64,000 nucleotides of DNA from Phaeocystidibacter luteus (GCF_008933115.1 NZ_WBVO01000009.1:82734-146733), one strand, 5' to 3'; shown: positions 46,851 through 55,705, numbered from the stretch's first letter. The notes: generated by a model not told the origin, from the letters alone. Program-made: numbers and translations.

Positions 46851-48092
46851 CTAGCTCTGGCGGATGGCCTCAACCGGATCCATCTTACTCGCCCTCAGGG
46901 CAGGCAATAGTCCAAAGACAACCCCGATTACCGCCGATACGATTAGTCCCGTGATGATGTTGTTCGTCGACAAGAAGATGTCAAAAGAATCGAACATCAA
47001 GTCGCCAATTAACACAAGTGCGTAGGTGAGCAATAGCCCAAGGACCCCGCCTGCGAGGCTTAGTGTTACCGATTCAGAAATGAACTGCATGAGAATGAAT
47101 CGCGCTTTGGCACCGAGTGCTTTTTGAACGCCGATTTGATTCGTACGCTCACTCACACTTACAAACATGATGTTGGCAATTCCGAAGCCACCTGCAAGGA
47201 GTGCGAAACCTCCAATGATGGATCCGCCGAGTCCGATTGCGGTAAACATCGAATCCAACCCATTCTGAAGCACACTGATTTCATTGATGGCAAAGTTGTT
47301 CTCTGCAACAGGTCGCAATCGTCGAACTCCGCGCATGACACCCTCCACTTCATCCTTTAGCATATCTATTTCAATGCCCTCTTTGGCTTTCACCATGATA
47401 GTTCCTTGAAGCTCGTCTTCATTCACCTTTTTGAGCATGAACTCTACGGGAACAACGAATAATTCATCGTGGCTTTCACCAATAAGCTTCTCTCCTTCTT
47501 TCTCAAAAACGCCAATTATTCTAACCTTTTCGCCCAGAACTCTCACTTCCTTTCCAATCGGGTTCAGCGGTCCGAACAGTCCTTCGGCAACGTCGTGCCC
47601 AACCAATGCGACGTTGGCTCCGCCGGCCGATTCTTGTGGACTGAAATATCGTCCAACTTCGATGGGTACGCCCCAGATTTGTGAATACTCGAACGAAACG
47701 CCAGCAACACCAACGCTTTCCACGGTATTACTTCGGTAATTCAAATTTGAATTTATGCTGATGAGATAGGACATGGCATCGGCATATTTCAGTCGACCTT
47801 TCAGCTTACCCATCTCCTCATACTTCGGCTCAGGGTGCTGCCAAATTTTCCACCAGGGATATTCTCCTCCTCCGCCCCATGGCCATTTTTGCACATAAAG
47901 GACATCGGACCCCACTTGTTCTACAGAATCGCGAATAGATTTCTCCAAACTATCCACTACGGTATTTACGGTGATAATCAAGAATATACCGAGGGTCATT
48001 CCCAAAAGTGAAAGGAAGGAACGAAGTGGATTGGCGCGAAGAGCTTGAGCTGCCATGCGACCACCTTCGAATATGATCTGCGTTAACTTCAT
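46851..48092 (-). CDS. MacB-like ABC transporter permease (FtsX family)
   Basis: 413 residues. One membrane segment near the N-terminus (RSFLSLLGMTLGIFLIITVN) is followed by a MacB-type periplasmic core domain (about 45-265) and three C-terminal membrane segments with the FtsX-type sequence ISERTNQIG-like (VSERTNQIGVQKALGAK) and LPALRASKMDPVEAIRQS at the end. Family members move peptides, lipoproteins or antibiotics driven by a separate ATPase; no ATPase gene is adjacent. The short segment WPWGGGGEYPWWKIW in the periplasmic domain is unusually Trp- and Gly-rich. Substrate unknown. Confidence 0.88.
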   Translation of the reverse strand: MKLTQIIFEGGRMAAQALRANPLRSFLSLLGMTLGIFLIITVNTVVDSLEKSIRDSVEQVGSDVLYVQKWPWGGGGEYPWWKIWQHPEPKYEEMGKLKGRLKYADAMSYLISINSNLNYRSNTVESVGVAGVSFEYSQIWGVPIEVGRYFSPQESAGGANVALVGHDVAEGLFGPLNPIGKEVRVLGEKVRIIGVFEKEGEKLIGESHDELFVVPVEFMLKKVNEDELQGTIMVKAKEGIEIDMLKDEVEGVMRGVRRLRPVAENNFAINEISVLQNGLDSMFTAIGLGGSIIGGFALLAGGFGIANIMFVSVSERTNQIGVQKALGAKARFILMQFISESVTLSLAGGVLGLLLTYALVLIGDLMFDSFDIFLSTNNIITGLIVSAVIGVVFGLLPALRASKMDPVEAIRQS

Positions 48093-48108
48093 TGTGTTTA
48101 GTCTAGTT

Positions 48109-48116
48109 CGAAAGTA
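48109..48116 (-). promoter_or_regulatory. Possible -7 box of the permease gene
   Basis: Minus strand TACTTTCG, one mismatch to TAnnTTTG, 16 bp before the ATG. The same variant precedes the MbnP-like gene. No good -33 TTG is found. Confidence 0.35.
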
Positions 48117-48141
48117 CGATAATTCTCACTCACATAATACC

Positions 48142-48172
48142 TTGTGGTACCCCCTGTATTTCACTACTTTTG
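48142..48172 (+). promoter_or_regulatory. Promoter of the purH-mre-rodA operon
   Basis: TTG, 20 bp, TACTTTTG: an exact consensus match 21 bp before the purH ATG. Confidence 0.75.
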
Positions 48173-48193
48173 CTCCTTTGAAAATCCCACTAC

Positions 48194-49720
48194 ATGAGCG
48201 GCACGAAACGTATCAAGAGCGCACTCTTATCTGTATTCTATAAAGATGGCCTTGAGCCAATTGCACGTCAACTTCACGCTGACGGCGTAACTCTTTACTC
48301 CACTGGAGGTACTCAGACTTTCCTCGAAGGTTTGGGCTTGCCAGTTATTCCGGTTGAATCACAAACCAATTATCCGTCTATTTTCGGCGGTCGAGTAAAG
48401 ACACTTCACCCTGCCATCTTTGGTGGAATTCTCCATAGAAGAGAGAACGAAGGCGATCTTCAAGAGAAAGCGGAGCACAACATTCCAGATATCGATATGG
48501 TGGTTGTTGACCTCTATCCTTTCGAAGAAACTGTTGCCTCTGGAGCTTCTGAACAAGACATCATCGAGAAAATCGACATTGGTGGTATTTCTCTCATTCG
48601 CGCTGCAGCGAAGAACTTCAAAGATGTTCTCATCGTTCCCTCTCGCGAATATTACGCTGAAACACTAGACATCCTTCAAGCGGGAAACAGCGAAACTTCC
48701 ATCGAAGATCGCCACCGTTTTGCAGGATATGCCTTTGATATTTCGTCGCATTACGACACGGCCATCCACGGTTTCTTTGCTCCAAACTCTACCTCATACA
48801 AGCGTAGCGTTCGCAGCGGAAAAGAACTTCGCTATGGCGAAAATCCACACCAAAAAGGATGGTTCCACGGAAACTTGGATGAAGCCTTCGAACAGCTTCA
48901 TGGAAAAGAGTTGAGCTACAACAACCTCCTGGATGTTGACGCTGCCGCGCAGCTCATTGCTGAATTCTGGGACCAAAAGCCAACGGTTGCAGTTATCAAA
49001 CACAACAACGCCTGCGGACTAGCTCAGAGAGATGACCTGCCCACCGCATGGAAAGATGCACTTGCGGGCGACCCTGTTTCAGCCTTCGGCGGAATCATCG
49101 CTTCGAATAAAGAAATTGACGCCAAGACAGCGGAAGGGATCAATGAGATTTTCTGCGAAGTAGTTCTTGCGCCTGGATTTACAGCTGAGGCTCTTAGCAT
49201 TCTTCAGTCTAAAAAGAACCGCATCATCTTGAAGGTGAAGAACATTCAACCACAAGAAATGATTGCACGCACTATTCTCAATGGAGTACTCGTTCAAGAG
49301 CGTGATTATCACACCGATTCTCGCGAAGACTTGAAGACCGTTACCAAGGTTGCTCCTACGGAAGCGCAAATTGACGACCTCATTTTCGCAAGTGCACTTT
49401 GTAAGAATACCAAGTCAAACACTATCGTTCTTGCCAAGGATGGTCAGCTTCTAGCAAGCGGAACCGGACAAACTTCTCGCGTTGATGCTTTGCGTCAGGC
49501 AATTCAAAAGGCAAAATCGTTTAACTTTGACTTAAACGGGGCCGTTATGGCTTCGGATGCGTTCTTCCCCTTCCCGGATTGCGTTGAAATCGCGAACGGC
49601 GAAGGAATTAATACAGTGATTCAACCCGGTGGCTCAATCAAAGATCAATTGAGCATCGACTATTGCGACGCCAACGGCATGAGCATGGTATTCACCGGTC
49701 ACCGTCACTTCAAACACTGA
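48194..49720 (+). CDS. purH: Bifunctional AICAR formyltransferase / IMP cyclohydrolase
   Basis: 508 residues. It carries out the last two steps of IMP synthesis. The N-terminal IMP cyclohydrolase domain (about 1-190) shows YSTGGTQTFLEGLGLPV and FGGRVKTLHPAIFGGIL. The formyltransferase domain shows RYGENPHQKGWF, the catalytic Lys-His in VIKHNNACG, DPVSAFGGIIASN and the end MVFTGHRHFKH. It heads an operon with the mre-rod cell-shape genes 9 bp downstream. Confidence 0.97.
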   Translation: MSGTKRIKSALLSVFYKDGLEPIARQLHADGVTLYSTGGTQTFLEGLGLPVIPVESQTNYPSIFGGRVKTLHPAIFGGILHRRENEGDLQEKAEHNIPDIDMVVVDLYPFEETVASGASEQDIIEKIDIGGISLIRAAAKNFKDVLIVPSREYYAETLDILQAGNSETSIEDRHRFAGYAFDISSHYDTAIHGFFAPNSTSYKRSVRSGKELRYGENPHQKGWFHGNLDEAFEQLHGKELSYNNLLDVDAAAQLIAEFWDQKPTVAVIKHNNACGLAQRDDLPTAWKDALAGDPVSAFGGIIASNKEIDAKTAEGINEIFCEVVLAPGFTAEALSILQSKKNRIILKVKNIQPQEMIARTILNGVLVQERDYHTDSREDLKTVTKVAPTEAQIDDLIFASALCKNTKSNTIVLAKDGQLLASGTGQTSRVDALRQAIQKAKSFNFDLNGAVMASDAFFPFPDCVEIANGEGINTVIQPGGSIKDQLSIDYCDANGMSMVFTGHRHFKH

Positions 49721-49729
49721 TCCACACCA

Positions 49730-50758
49730 ATGGGACTCTTTGATTTTTTTGTTCAGGATATTGCCATCGACCTGGGAACGGCTAATACCTTGATTATTCA
49801 CAACGATAAAGTAGTTGTCGACGCACCGTCAATCGTTGCGCTCGACCGCTCTACCAACGATATCATGGCCGTGGGCCACGCCGCGATGCAAATGCACGGT
49901 AAAACCCACGAGAACATCAAAACGGTTCGTCCGCTTAAAGATGGTGTTATTGCCGATTTCGTTGCTTCCGAGCACATGATTCGTGAGATGATCAAGAGCA
50001 TCCCATCGCTCAAGAGCAAGTATTTCGCGCCATCACTTCGAATGGTCATTTGTATTCCTTCCGGTATTACCGAAGTTGAGAAACGAGCGGTAAAGGATTC
50101 AGCCGAACAGGCGAAAGCCAAGGAAGTATATCTCATACACGAACCTATGGCAGCGGCTATCGGTATCGGAGTGGATGTACTCGAGCCTAAAGGAAACATG
50201 ATCATCGACATAGGTGGTGGTACTACTGAAATTGCCGTTCTCGCACTCGGTGGTATCGTTTGCGACAAGAGCATCAAGGTTGCAGGGGATGTGTTCACAA
50301 ACGACATTAGCTACTACATGCGTACGCAGCACAACCTATACGTAGGTGAAAGAACTGCCGAGCAAATCAAAATTCAAGTAGGTTCTGCCCTCGATGATCT
50401 TCCGAATCCTCCAGATGAAATGGATGTTCAAGGTCGTGACCTCCTCACCGGAAAGCCGAAGCAAATCACAGTTTCGTACAAGGAGATTGCTCGTGCGCTC
50501 GACAAGAGTATCACGCGTATTGAGGATGCGATTATGGAAGCGCTTTCGATGACTCCACCTGAATTGGCTGCCGATATCTACAACAGTGGTATCTACATGG
50601 CCGGTGGTGGTTCACTTCTTCGTGGGCTCGACAAACGTATCAGCATGAAGACAGATCTTCCAGTTTATGTTGCCGAAGATCCACTTCGCGCCGTGGTGCG
50701 TGGTACGGGTATCACCCTCAAGAATATCGATAAGTACCGCACGCTCCTACTTAGATAA
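49730..50758 (+). CDS. mreB: Rod shape-determining protein MreB
   Basis: 342 residues, an actin-like ATPase. Phosphate-binding loops are DIAIDLGTANTLI and MIIDIGGGTTEIAVLALGG; the adenosine motif is IYMAGGGSLLRGLDKRI. The N-terminal MGLFDFFVQD is the likely membrane-binding helix. MreB polymers guide elongasome synthesis of the side wall with MreC, MreD, PBP2 and RodA, all of which follow here. Confidence 0.97.
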   Translation: MGLFDFFVQDIAIDLGTANTLIIHNDKVVVDAPSIVALDRSTNDIMAVGHAAMQMHGKTHENIKTVRPLKDGVIADFVASEHMIREMIKSIPSLKSKYFAPSLRMVICIPSGITEVEKRAVKDSAEQAKAKEVYLIHEPMAAAIGIGVDVLEPKGNMIIDIGGGTTEIAVLALGGIVCDKSIKVAGDVFTNDISYYMRTQHNLYVGERTAEQIKIQVGSALDDLPNPPDEMDVQGRDLLTGKPKQITVSYKEIARALDKSITRIEDAIMEALSMTPPELAADIYNSGIYMAGGGSLLRGLDKRISMKTDLPVYVAEDPLRAVVRGTGITLKNIDKYRTLLLR

Positions 50759-50764
50759 AACTGA

Positions 50765-51601
50765 ATGCAATACCTGCTACAATTCTTGTGGAAGAGGCGA
50801 ATTCTGTTCGCTTTCATCGCAATGCAAGCTGTAGCACTTACCCTAGTGGTTCGAGCTAATTCGTATCACAGAACCGCTGTGGCTACTTCTGCGAACGCCG
50901 TTACAGGTTCAATGATGGAGAATTACCGCTACGTGCGCGACTTCATCAATTTGAGTCAGACCAATCGCAACCTCGCTTCAGAAAATGCCACCTTGCGCAG
51001 TGCGTTGAAATCCTCTTACTTTCAGATGTATGCGGACCATGACACTGTAGTAGATACGTTGTACATTCAACAGTACTCGTTCATCGATGCGGAAGTCATC
51101 AACAGCTCCATTCACAAGCGCAACAATTACCTCACCCTCAACCGTGGTTCGGCCCATGGCGTACAACCCGACATGGGCGTGATTAATTCTGATGGCGTAG
51201 TAGGCATCGTTACCGATGTTTCCAAACACTACTCTACCGTTATCCCCATTATTCATGGGAGGACAAGCCTTTCGGGAAGGTTTAAGAATGCACCTTATTT
51301 TGGACCTGTGAGTTGGCCGGCTACATTCGGATATCGGGAGGCGCGGTGGAGCGACATCCCGCGCCAGGCACGCATACATGTGGGCGACACTGTTGTAACC
51401 GATACGCGCTCCGGCCTCTATCCTTCCGGAATTCCAATTGGGGTAGTCGACACTTTCTACATCGAGCCACAAGATCAGTTTTACGAAATTGATGTTGTTT
51501 TAGCCGTAGACTTCGCCGCACTTGAGAAGGTCTATATCGTTAAGAATCTACTGAAGGGAGAACGTGCCCTTCTTGAAATGAGAAGAAACAATGATGAATG
51601 A
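50765..51601 (+). CDS. mreC: Rod shape-determining protein MreC
   Basis: 278 residues. One N-terminal membrane segment (about 12-30) and a coiled coil (about 55-80: NLSQTNRNLASENATLRSAL) lead into the periplasmic beta domains (YLTLNRGSAHGVQPDMGVI, GVVGIVTDVSKHYSTVIPI, DTVVTDTRSGLYPSGIPIG). It activates PBP2 and RodA. It overlaps mreD by 11 bp. Confidence 0.95.
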   Translation: MQYLLQFLWKRRILFAFIAMQAVALTLVVRANSYHRTAVATSANAVTGSMMENYRYVRDFINLSQTNRNLASENATLRSALKSSYFQMYADHDTVVDTLYIQQYSFIDAEVINSSIHKRNNYLTLNRGSAHGVQPDMGVINSDGVVGIVTDVSKHYSTVIPIIHGRTSLSGRFKNAPYFGPVSWPATFGYREARWSDIPRQARIHVGDTVVTDTRSGLYPSGIPIGVVDTFYIEPQDQFYEIDVVLAVDFAALEKVYIVKNLLKGERALLEMRRNNDE

Positions 51602-52100
51602 CGGATTACGTTGGGTAGGCCGCTTCGTGTTTCTGGCCTTATTTCAAATCTTTATTCTGAACAACATTCAGCTTGCAGGATATCTCAATCCGTACTTGTA
51701 CGTGCTGTTTATCCTCAGCTTACCTGCAAATACCAACCGATTTTATCTACTTCTTTGGGCCTTCGCGATGGGACTCTTAATCGACATCGCGGAGAATTCT
51801 GGAGGGGTGCATATTTCCGCCTCACTAACCCTAGCCTTCATCCGACCTTACCTGTATCGATTCGTGGTGCCGCCTTCGCAGCAAGAATTGAATCGCATCA
51901 GTTTGTGGACCATGGGGCCAACGCGATTCTTCACCTATGTAACGTTAGGAGTGTTCATTCATCACCTATGGTTATTTAGTGTGGAAGCATTCAGTTTTAG
52001 GGAGATATTTTCCATCTTCTCTCGTACCTTAGTGTCTGCACCGATTACCCTGTTGATGATATACATCACGCAGTTATTCGTGTACCGGGAAGAAGCATGA
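51591..52100 (+). CDS. mreD: Rod shape-determining protein MreD
   Basis: 169 residues with about five membrane segments (FVFLALFQIFILNNIQL, YLYVLFILSLP, FYLLLWAFAMGLLIDI and two near the C-terminus). Sequence conservation is low in this family; the call rests on topology, the segment GLLIDIAENSGGVHISASLT and the position between mreC and mrdA. It overlaps mreC by 11 bp and mrdA by 4 bp. Confidence 0.9.
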   Translation: MMNDGLRWVGRFVFLALFQIFILNNIQLAGYLNPYLYVLFILSLPANTNRFYLLLWAFAMGLLIDIAENSGGVHISASLTLAFIRPYLYRFVVPPSQQELNRISLWTMGPTRFFTYVTLGVFIHHLWLFSVEAFSFREIFSIFSRTLVSAPITLLMIYITQLFVYREEA

Positions 52101-53947
52101 GAAGAGACCTTTTGTTTTATGGGATTTTTGGGATTTTGGGATTGATCTTCCTTGGGAGACTCTTTTCCATTCAAGTCCTCGACCCCACCTACAAGCTTTC
52201 AGCAGAAAACAATGCCAAGCGCGAAGTAAAAATCTATCCGCCTAGGGGATACATTTACGACCGCAATGGTGAGCTGCTTGTGGCCAATCAGGTGGGTTAC
52301 GACGTTATGGTTATCCCTCGCCAGGTGGAACCGTTCGACACCGCCCTGCTCTGCCGATTGTTGGATGTAGACACCACTTACGTGAATGACCGTATTCAGC
52401 GCGCCATACGCTATTCTCGCTATCAACCGTCTATCTTCTTTGGAATGATGAGCGATGAGCGGTACGCGCGGATACAAGAAGAGCTCTACAAGTTTCCTGG
52501 ATTCTACACTCAGAAACGTCTGCTTCGCGATTACCCCATTTCCGGAGCTGCAAACGTAGTTGGATTCATTGGTGAAGTGAACGAACGCTTCATTCGAGAG
52601 AACCCGGGTTACTCCATGGGCGACCTTACCGGAAAGGCCGGTATCGATAAGAGTTATGAGGATGTACTCCGTGGAAAAGCCGGAAGAAGATTTCTTTTGG
52701 TAGACAACCATAACCGCGAAGTAGGCAGGTTCATGAATGGGATGTACGACACGGTTCCTGTCCCCGGAAAAGATGTGACTTCAACGATTGACATCGACCT
52801 TCAGCTACTCGGTGAAACATTGATGGCCGGAAAACGTGGAAGTGTGGTGGCTATCGAACCCTCCTCTGGCGAAATTCTAGCGCTAGTAAGCGCACCTACA
52901 TACGATCCAAATTTGCTAGTTGGAAGAAAGCGCAGTCGCAATTACACCAACTTGTTTCACGATAGCATCAACAAACCGTTGTACGATCGGGGGCTTTTGG
53001 CTGAGTATCCGCCAGGGTCACCATTCAAGGTTATTCAGGCGCTCGTTGGTTTGCAAGAGGGAACGCTTACGGAAAGAACCACATACACTTGTCATGGCGG
53101 ATTCCACTACGGCCGCCTTCACGTAGGCTGCCACTGCGGTGGTGGTACTATGGCGTTGCGCAAGTCCATCTCGAAAAGCTGTAACAACTACTACTGCAAC
53201 GTCTTCAAGAGAATTATTGAGAACTACCCAGATGCTCACCAAGGGATGAACGCTTGGAACGAACACGTTCGCAGCTTCGGTTTAGGTCAGTTTTTGAATA
53301 ATGATTTACCTACCGGAAAGCGCGGTTTTGTTCCCAATGCGGATTATTACGACCGTGCTTTCGGCTATACGGGCTGGAAGGCGGTCAGCACCATATCGCT
53401 CTCCATCGGTCAGGGTGAAATGATTGTCACCCCTATCCAGCTTGCGAACATGACGGCTGCGATTGCAAACCGCGGCCATTATTTCACCCCACACATTGTG
53501 AAAGCAATTGAGGATGAGCCCATAGATGACCCGCATTATACCGAACCGAAATACACCACGGTAGACTCCGTGCATTTTGCCACAGTGATTGACGGCATGT
53601 TCGATGTGTTCGAATCTGGAACCGCTCGGGCTAGTCGATTGAGTTCCATCGAAATGTGCGGTAAAACAGGTACGGCTGAGAACCCGCATGGACAAGATCA
53701 TTCGATTTTCATCGCATTTGCGCCGAGAGAAAATCCGCAGATTGCCATTGCAGTAATCATAGAAAACGGATACTGGGGTTCTCGTTGGGCTGCTCCCATT
53801 GCCTCTTTAATGATTGAAGATTACATCAATGGTGAAATCACTCGAGAGGCATTGTACAACCGCATGGTAGAAGGTTCTTTGGAAGAAGAGTACCGTCGGC
53901 AGTACATCGAAATATTTGGCAACGACAGTTTATTTGTTGCGCCATGA
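52097..53947 (+). CDS. mrdA: Penicillin-binding protein 2, elongasome transpeptidase
   Basis: 616 residues. An N-terminal membrane segment (about 5-25) leads to the dimerisation domain (PPRGYIYDRNGELLVANQVG). The transpeptidase motifs are SPFK in YPPGSPFKVIQA (nucleophile Ser), SCN in SKSCNNYYC and KTGT in MCGKTGTAENPHG. A Cys/His/Gly-rich insert, YTCHGGFHYGRLHVGCHCGG, lies between the first two motifs. It crosslinks the peptidoglycan made by RodA. It overlaps mreD and rodA by 4 bp on each side. Confidence 0.96.
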   Translation: MRRDLLFYGIFGILGLIFLGRLFSIQVLDPTYKLSAENNAKREVKIYPPRGYIYDRNGELLVANQVGYDVMVIPRQVEPFDTALLCRLLDVDTTYVNDRIQRAIRYSRYQPSIFFGMMSDERYARIQEELYKFPGFYTQKRLLRDYPISGAANVVGFIGEVNERFIRENPGYSMGDLTGKAGIDKSYEDVLRGKAGRRFLLVDNHNREVGRFMNGMYDTVPVPGKDVTSTIDIDLQLLGETLMAGKRGSVVAIEPSSGEILALVSAPTYDPNLLVGRKRSRNYTNLFHDSINKPLYDRGLLAEYPPGSPFKVIQALVGLQEGTLTERTTYTCHGGFHYGRLHVGCHCGGGTMALRKSISKSCNNYYCNVFKRIIENYPDAHQGMNAWNEHVRSFGLGQFLNNDLPTGKRGFVPNADYYDRAFGYTGWKAVSTISLSIGQGEMIVTPIQLANMTAAIANRGHYFTPHIVKAIEDEPIDDPHYTEPKYTTVDSVHFATVIDGMFDVFESGTARASRLSSIEMCGKTGTAENPHGQDHSIFIAFAPRENPQIAIAVIIENGYWGSRWAAPIASLMIEDYINGEITREALYNRMVEGSLEEEYRRQYIEIFGNDSLFVAP

Positions 53948-55215
53948 GAGGATCTAGAGGAAGAAGAGGGAATGTCCTTTCGCGTTTAGACCCATGGACA
54001 TTTGCGTTGTACGCTGTATTGGTCCTCCTTGGATGGATGAATATCTATGCTGCGGTTTACTCGGAGGAGCACAAGAGCATCTTTGATATGTCACAACAAT
54101 ACGGCAAGCAGTTGATGTGGATCATCACCTCGGCTGTTTTGATACTGGCCATTCTCTTAAGTGACGCTCGGCTATATCAAACCGTAGCCTACCCTACATA
54201 CGTCGTTACGATTTTACTCCTTGTCCTTACCCTTATCATTGGTAAGGAGATAGGTGGAAATAAGAGTTGGATTCAGCTTGGATCCTTCAGTTTGCAGCCT
54301 TCCGAATTTGCCAAGTTCGGTACGGCCTTGGCTATGGCCCGTTACATGAGTATGTTGAATGTGGACATCTCCAAATGGAAGTTCCGCTTTTGGCCATTGG
54401 TCCTTATGGGTATACCAATGATCTTAATCCTGCTCCAACCGGACGCCGGCTCGGCTTTGGTCTACTTGAGCTTCTTCTTGGTCTTTTACCGAGAAGGATT
54501 GCCGGGAATGTACCTCTTCATCGCTTTACTTGCGGCGGTCACCGCCATTATGGCCTTGATATACCCACCGGTTTATGTCGTGGGCGTAGTTGGCATCTTG
54601 GCCTTGCTCATCGTCTTCTTCCTCCGCAAAAGTCGCAAGGCTGTGTGGACAACCCTCCTTCTGGCCTTATTTAGTGGTGCGATGGCCTTCGGCACCAATG
54701 CGATATTCAACAAGGTGTTACAGCCGCACCAGCAGAGCAGGATTAACGTCCTCCTTGGCATTCAAGACGACCCAATGGGTGTTGGGTATCACACTACGCA
54801 ATCGCTCATCGCTATTGGCTCGGGAGGTTTTAGTGGAAAGGGGTTTTTAGAAGGAACACAGACGAAGCTCAACTACGTCCCAGAACAAAGTACAGACTAT
54901 ATCTTTTGCACGGTAGGCGAAGAATGGGGATTTGTAGGAAGCAGCATCACCATTCTGCTCTTCATTGCTCTTATGGCCAGACTGGTCTTCTTGGCGGAGC
55001 GTCAGAAGAGTAAATTCTCCCGAATCTACGGCTATAGTGTTGTTAGCATCATCTTCCTCCACTTTGCGGTAAACATCGCAATGACGGTAGGCCTTGCCCC
55101 AGTAATTGGAATCCCACTCCCCTTCTTCAGCTACGGCGGATCATCCCTCTGGGGTTTTACGGTCTTGCTGTTTATCTTTTTGAGGTTGGATGCGAATAGG
55201 TGGGAGGAGCTGTAG
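53944..55215 (+). CDS. rodA: RodA, peptidoglycan glycosyltransferase (SEDS family)
   Basis: 423 residues with about ten membrane segments. Characteristic SEDS sequence: GGNKSWIQLGSFSLQPSEFA, LILLQPDAGSALVYLSFF, YVPEQSTDYIFCTVGEEWGF and IPLPFFSYGGSSLWGFT. It polymerises lipid II together with PBP2. It is the last gene of the operon, and a hairpin array starts 1 bp after its stop codon. Confidence 0.96.
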   Translation: MRGSRGRRGNVLSRLDPWTFALYAVLVLLGWMNIYAAVYSEEHKSIFDMSQQYGKQLMWIITSAVLILAILLSDARLYQTVAYPTYVVTILLLVLTLIIGKEIGGNKSWIQLGSFSLQPSEFAKFGTALAMARYMSMLNVDISKWKFRFWPLVLMGIPMILILLQPDAGSALVYLSFFLVFYREGLPGMYLFIALLAAVTAIMALIYPPVYVVGVVGILALLIVFFLRKSRKAVWTTLLLALFSGAMAFGTNAIFNKVLQPHQQSRINVLLGIQDDPMGVGYHTTQSLIAIGSGGFSGKGFLEGTQTKLNYVPEQSTDYIFCTVGEEWGFVGSSITILLFIALMARLVFLAERQKSKFSRIYGYSVVSIIFLHFAVNIAMTVGLAPVIGIPLPFFSYGGSSLWGFTVLLFIFLRLDANRWEEL

Positions 55216-55216
55216 G

Positions 55217-55447
55217 TTCAGCGCGAAGCGCTGAAAAGGGTTCGCCTATCGGCGAAAAGGATCATGCGCTGCGCGCATGAAAGACGTACTGCGTGTGCAA
55301 GGCATTCTGCGAATGCAAGAACTCGCGGGCTCGTTAAGGTCGCTGCGCTCTAAGACATTCTGCGAATGTAAGACGCACTGCGTGCGCAAGGCATTCTGCG
55401 AATGCAAGAACTCGCGGGGCTCGTTAAGGTCGCTGCGCTCCAAGTCG
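55217..55447 (+). repeat. Hairpin array directly after rodA
   Basis: Successive stem-loops on the plus strand: TTCAGCGC-GAA-GCGCTGAA, TTCGCC-TATC-GGCGAA, TCATGCGC-TGC-GCGCATGA, CGTAC-TGC-GTGTG (two wobbles), GCATTC-TGC-GAATGC, ACATTC-TGC-GAATGT, CGCAC-TGC-GTGCG and GCATTC-TGC-GAATGC again. Linkers are AAGGG, AAGGA, AAGA or CAAG. Two copies of a conserved segment (ACTCGCG..GGCTCGTTAAGG then TCGCTGCGCTC) at 55320-55350 and 55410-55441 punctuate the array. No ORF or T-run terminator is present. Confidence 0.9.
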
Positions 55448-55498
55448 CTACATAAGTGTACGTCACACCTTGCATGAAGGCCTACGGGACCACAATAG

Positions 55499-55524
55499 AA
55501 AAGCCCCACTAAATTAGCGGGGCC
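55499..55524 (-). terminator. Distal terminator facing ppiD
   Basis: Minus strand: GCCCCGCTAA and TTAGTGGGGC form a 10-bp stem (one wobble) ending in TTTTC. About 180 bp after the ppiD stop codon, behind a second terminator. Confidence 0.6.
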
Positions 55525-55543
55525 TCCATTCTTTTCGGTTCTT

Positions 55544-55574
55544 GAGCGAAGCTCTCTTTCAGCCGCCAAGCTGA
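55544..55574 (-). repeat. Partial hairpin block between rodA and ppiD
   Basis: GAGC-GAA-GCTC and an imperfect TCAGCC-GCCA-AGCTGA stem. The same block, with about 40 bp of shared flank (CCTCCATTC ... TTGAGCGAAGCTCTCTTTC), is found at 58121-58163 at the end of the CorC-gene array, so it was copied as a unit. Confidence 0.75.
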
Positions 55575-55587
55575 TCCCTAACTACGA

Positions 55588-55614
55588 CAAAAGCCCCACT
55601 CGCGTGAGGCTTTC
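55588..55614 (-). terminator. Proximal terminator of ppiD
   Basis: Minus strand: AAAGCCTCAC and GTGGGGCTTT form a 10-bp stem (one wobble) around the tetraloop GCGA and run into TTTT. It lies about 90 bp after the ppiD stop, behind the hairpin array. The plus-strand reading could also stop rodA transcripts. Confidence 0.75.
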
Positions 55615-55642
55615 ATCCTATGTGTCAAGTTAGGCGCTTTTT

Positions 55643-55703
55643 TCAGCCGCTAGGCTGAGAATCCTTTTCGCCAATAGGCGGATCCTTTCAGCCGCCAGGC
55701 TGA
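55643..55703 (-). repeat. Hairpin array directly after ppiD
   Basis: Read on the ppiD strand, three stem-loops start 2 bp after the stop codon: TCAGCC-TGGC-GGCTGA, TCCGCC-TATT-GGCGAA (one wobble) and TCAGCC-TAGC-GGCTGA. The linkers are AAGGA and AAGGATTC, and A6 follows the last. Same unit and same orientation to the mRNA as the rodA and CorC-gene arrays. Confidence 0.9.
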
Positions 55704-55705
55704 TC

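Noticed and set aside
55217..55447. Rho-independent terminator of rodA
   Set aside because: Strong hairpins but no T-run follows any of them on the plus strand, so classical termination is not supported.
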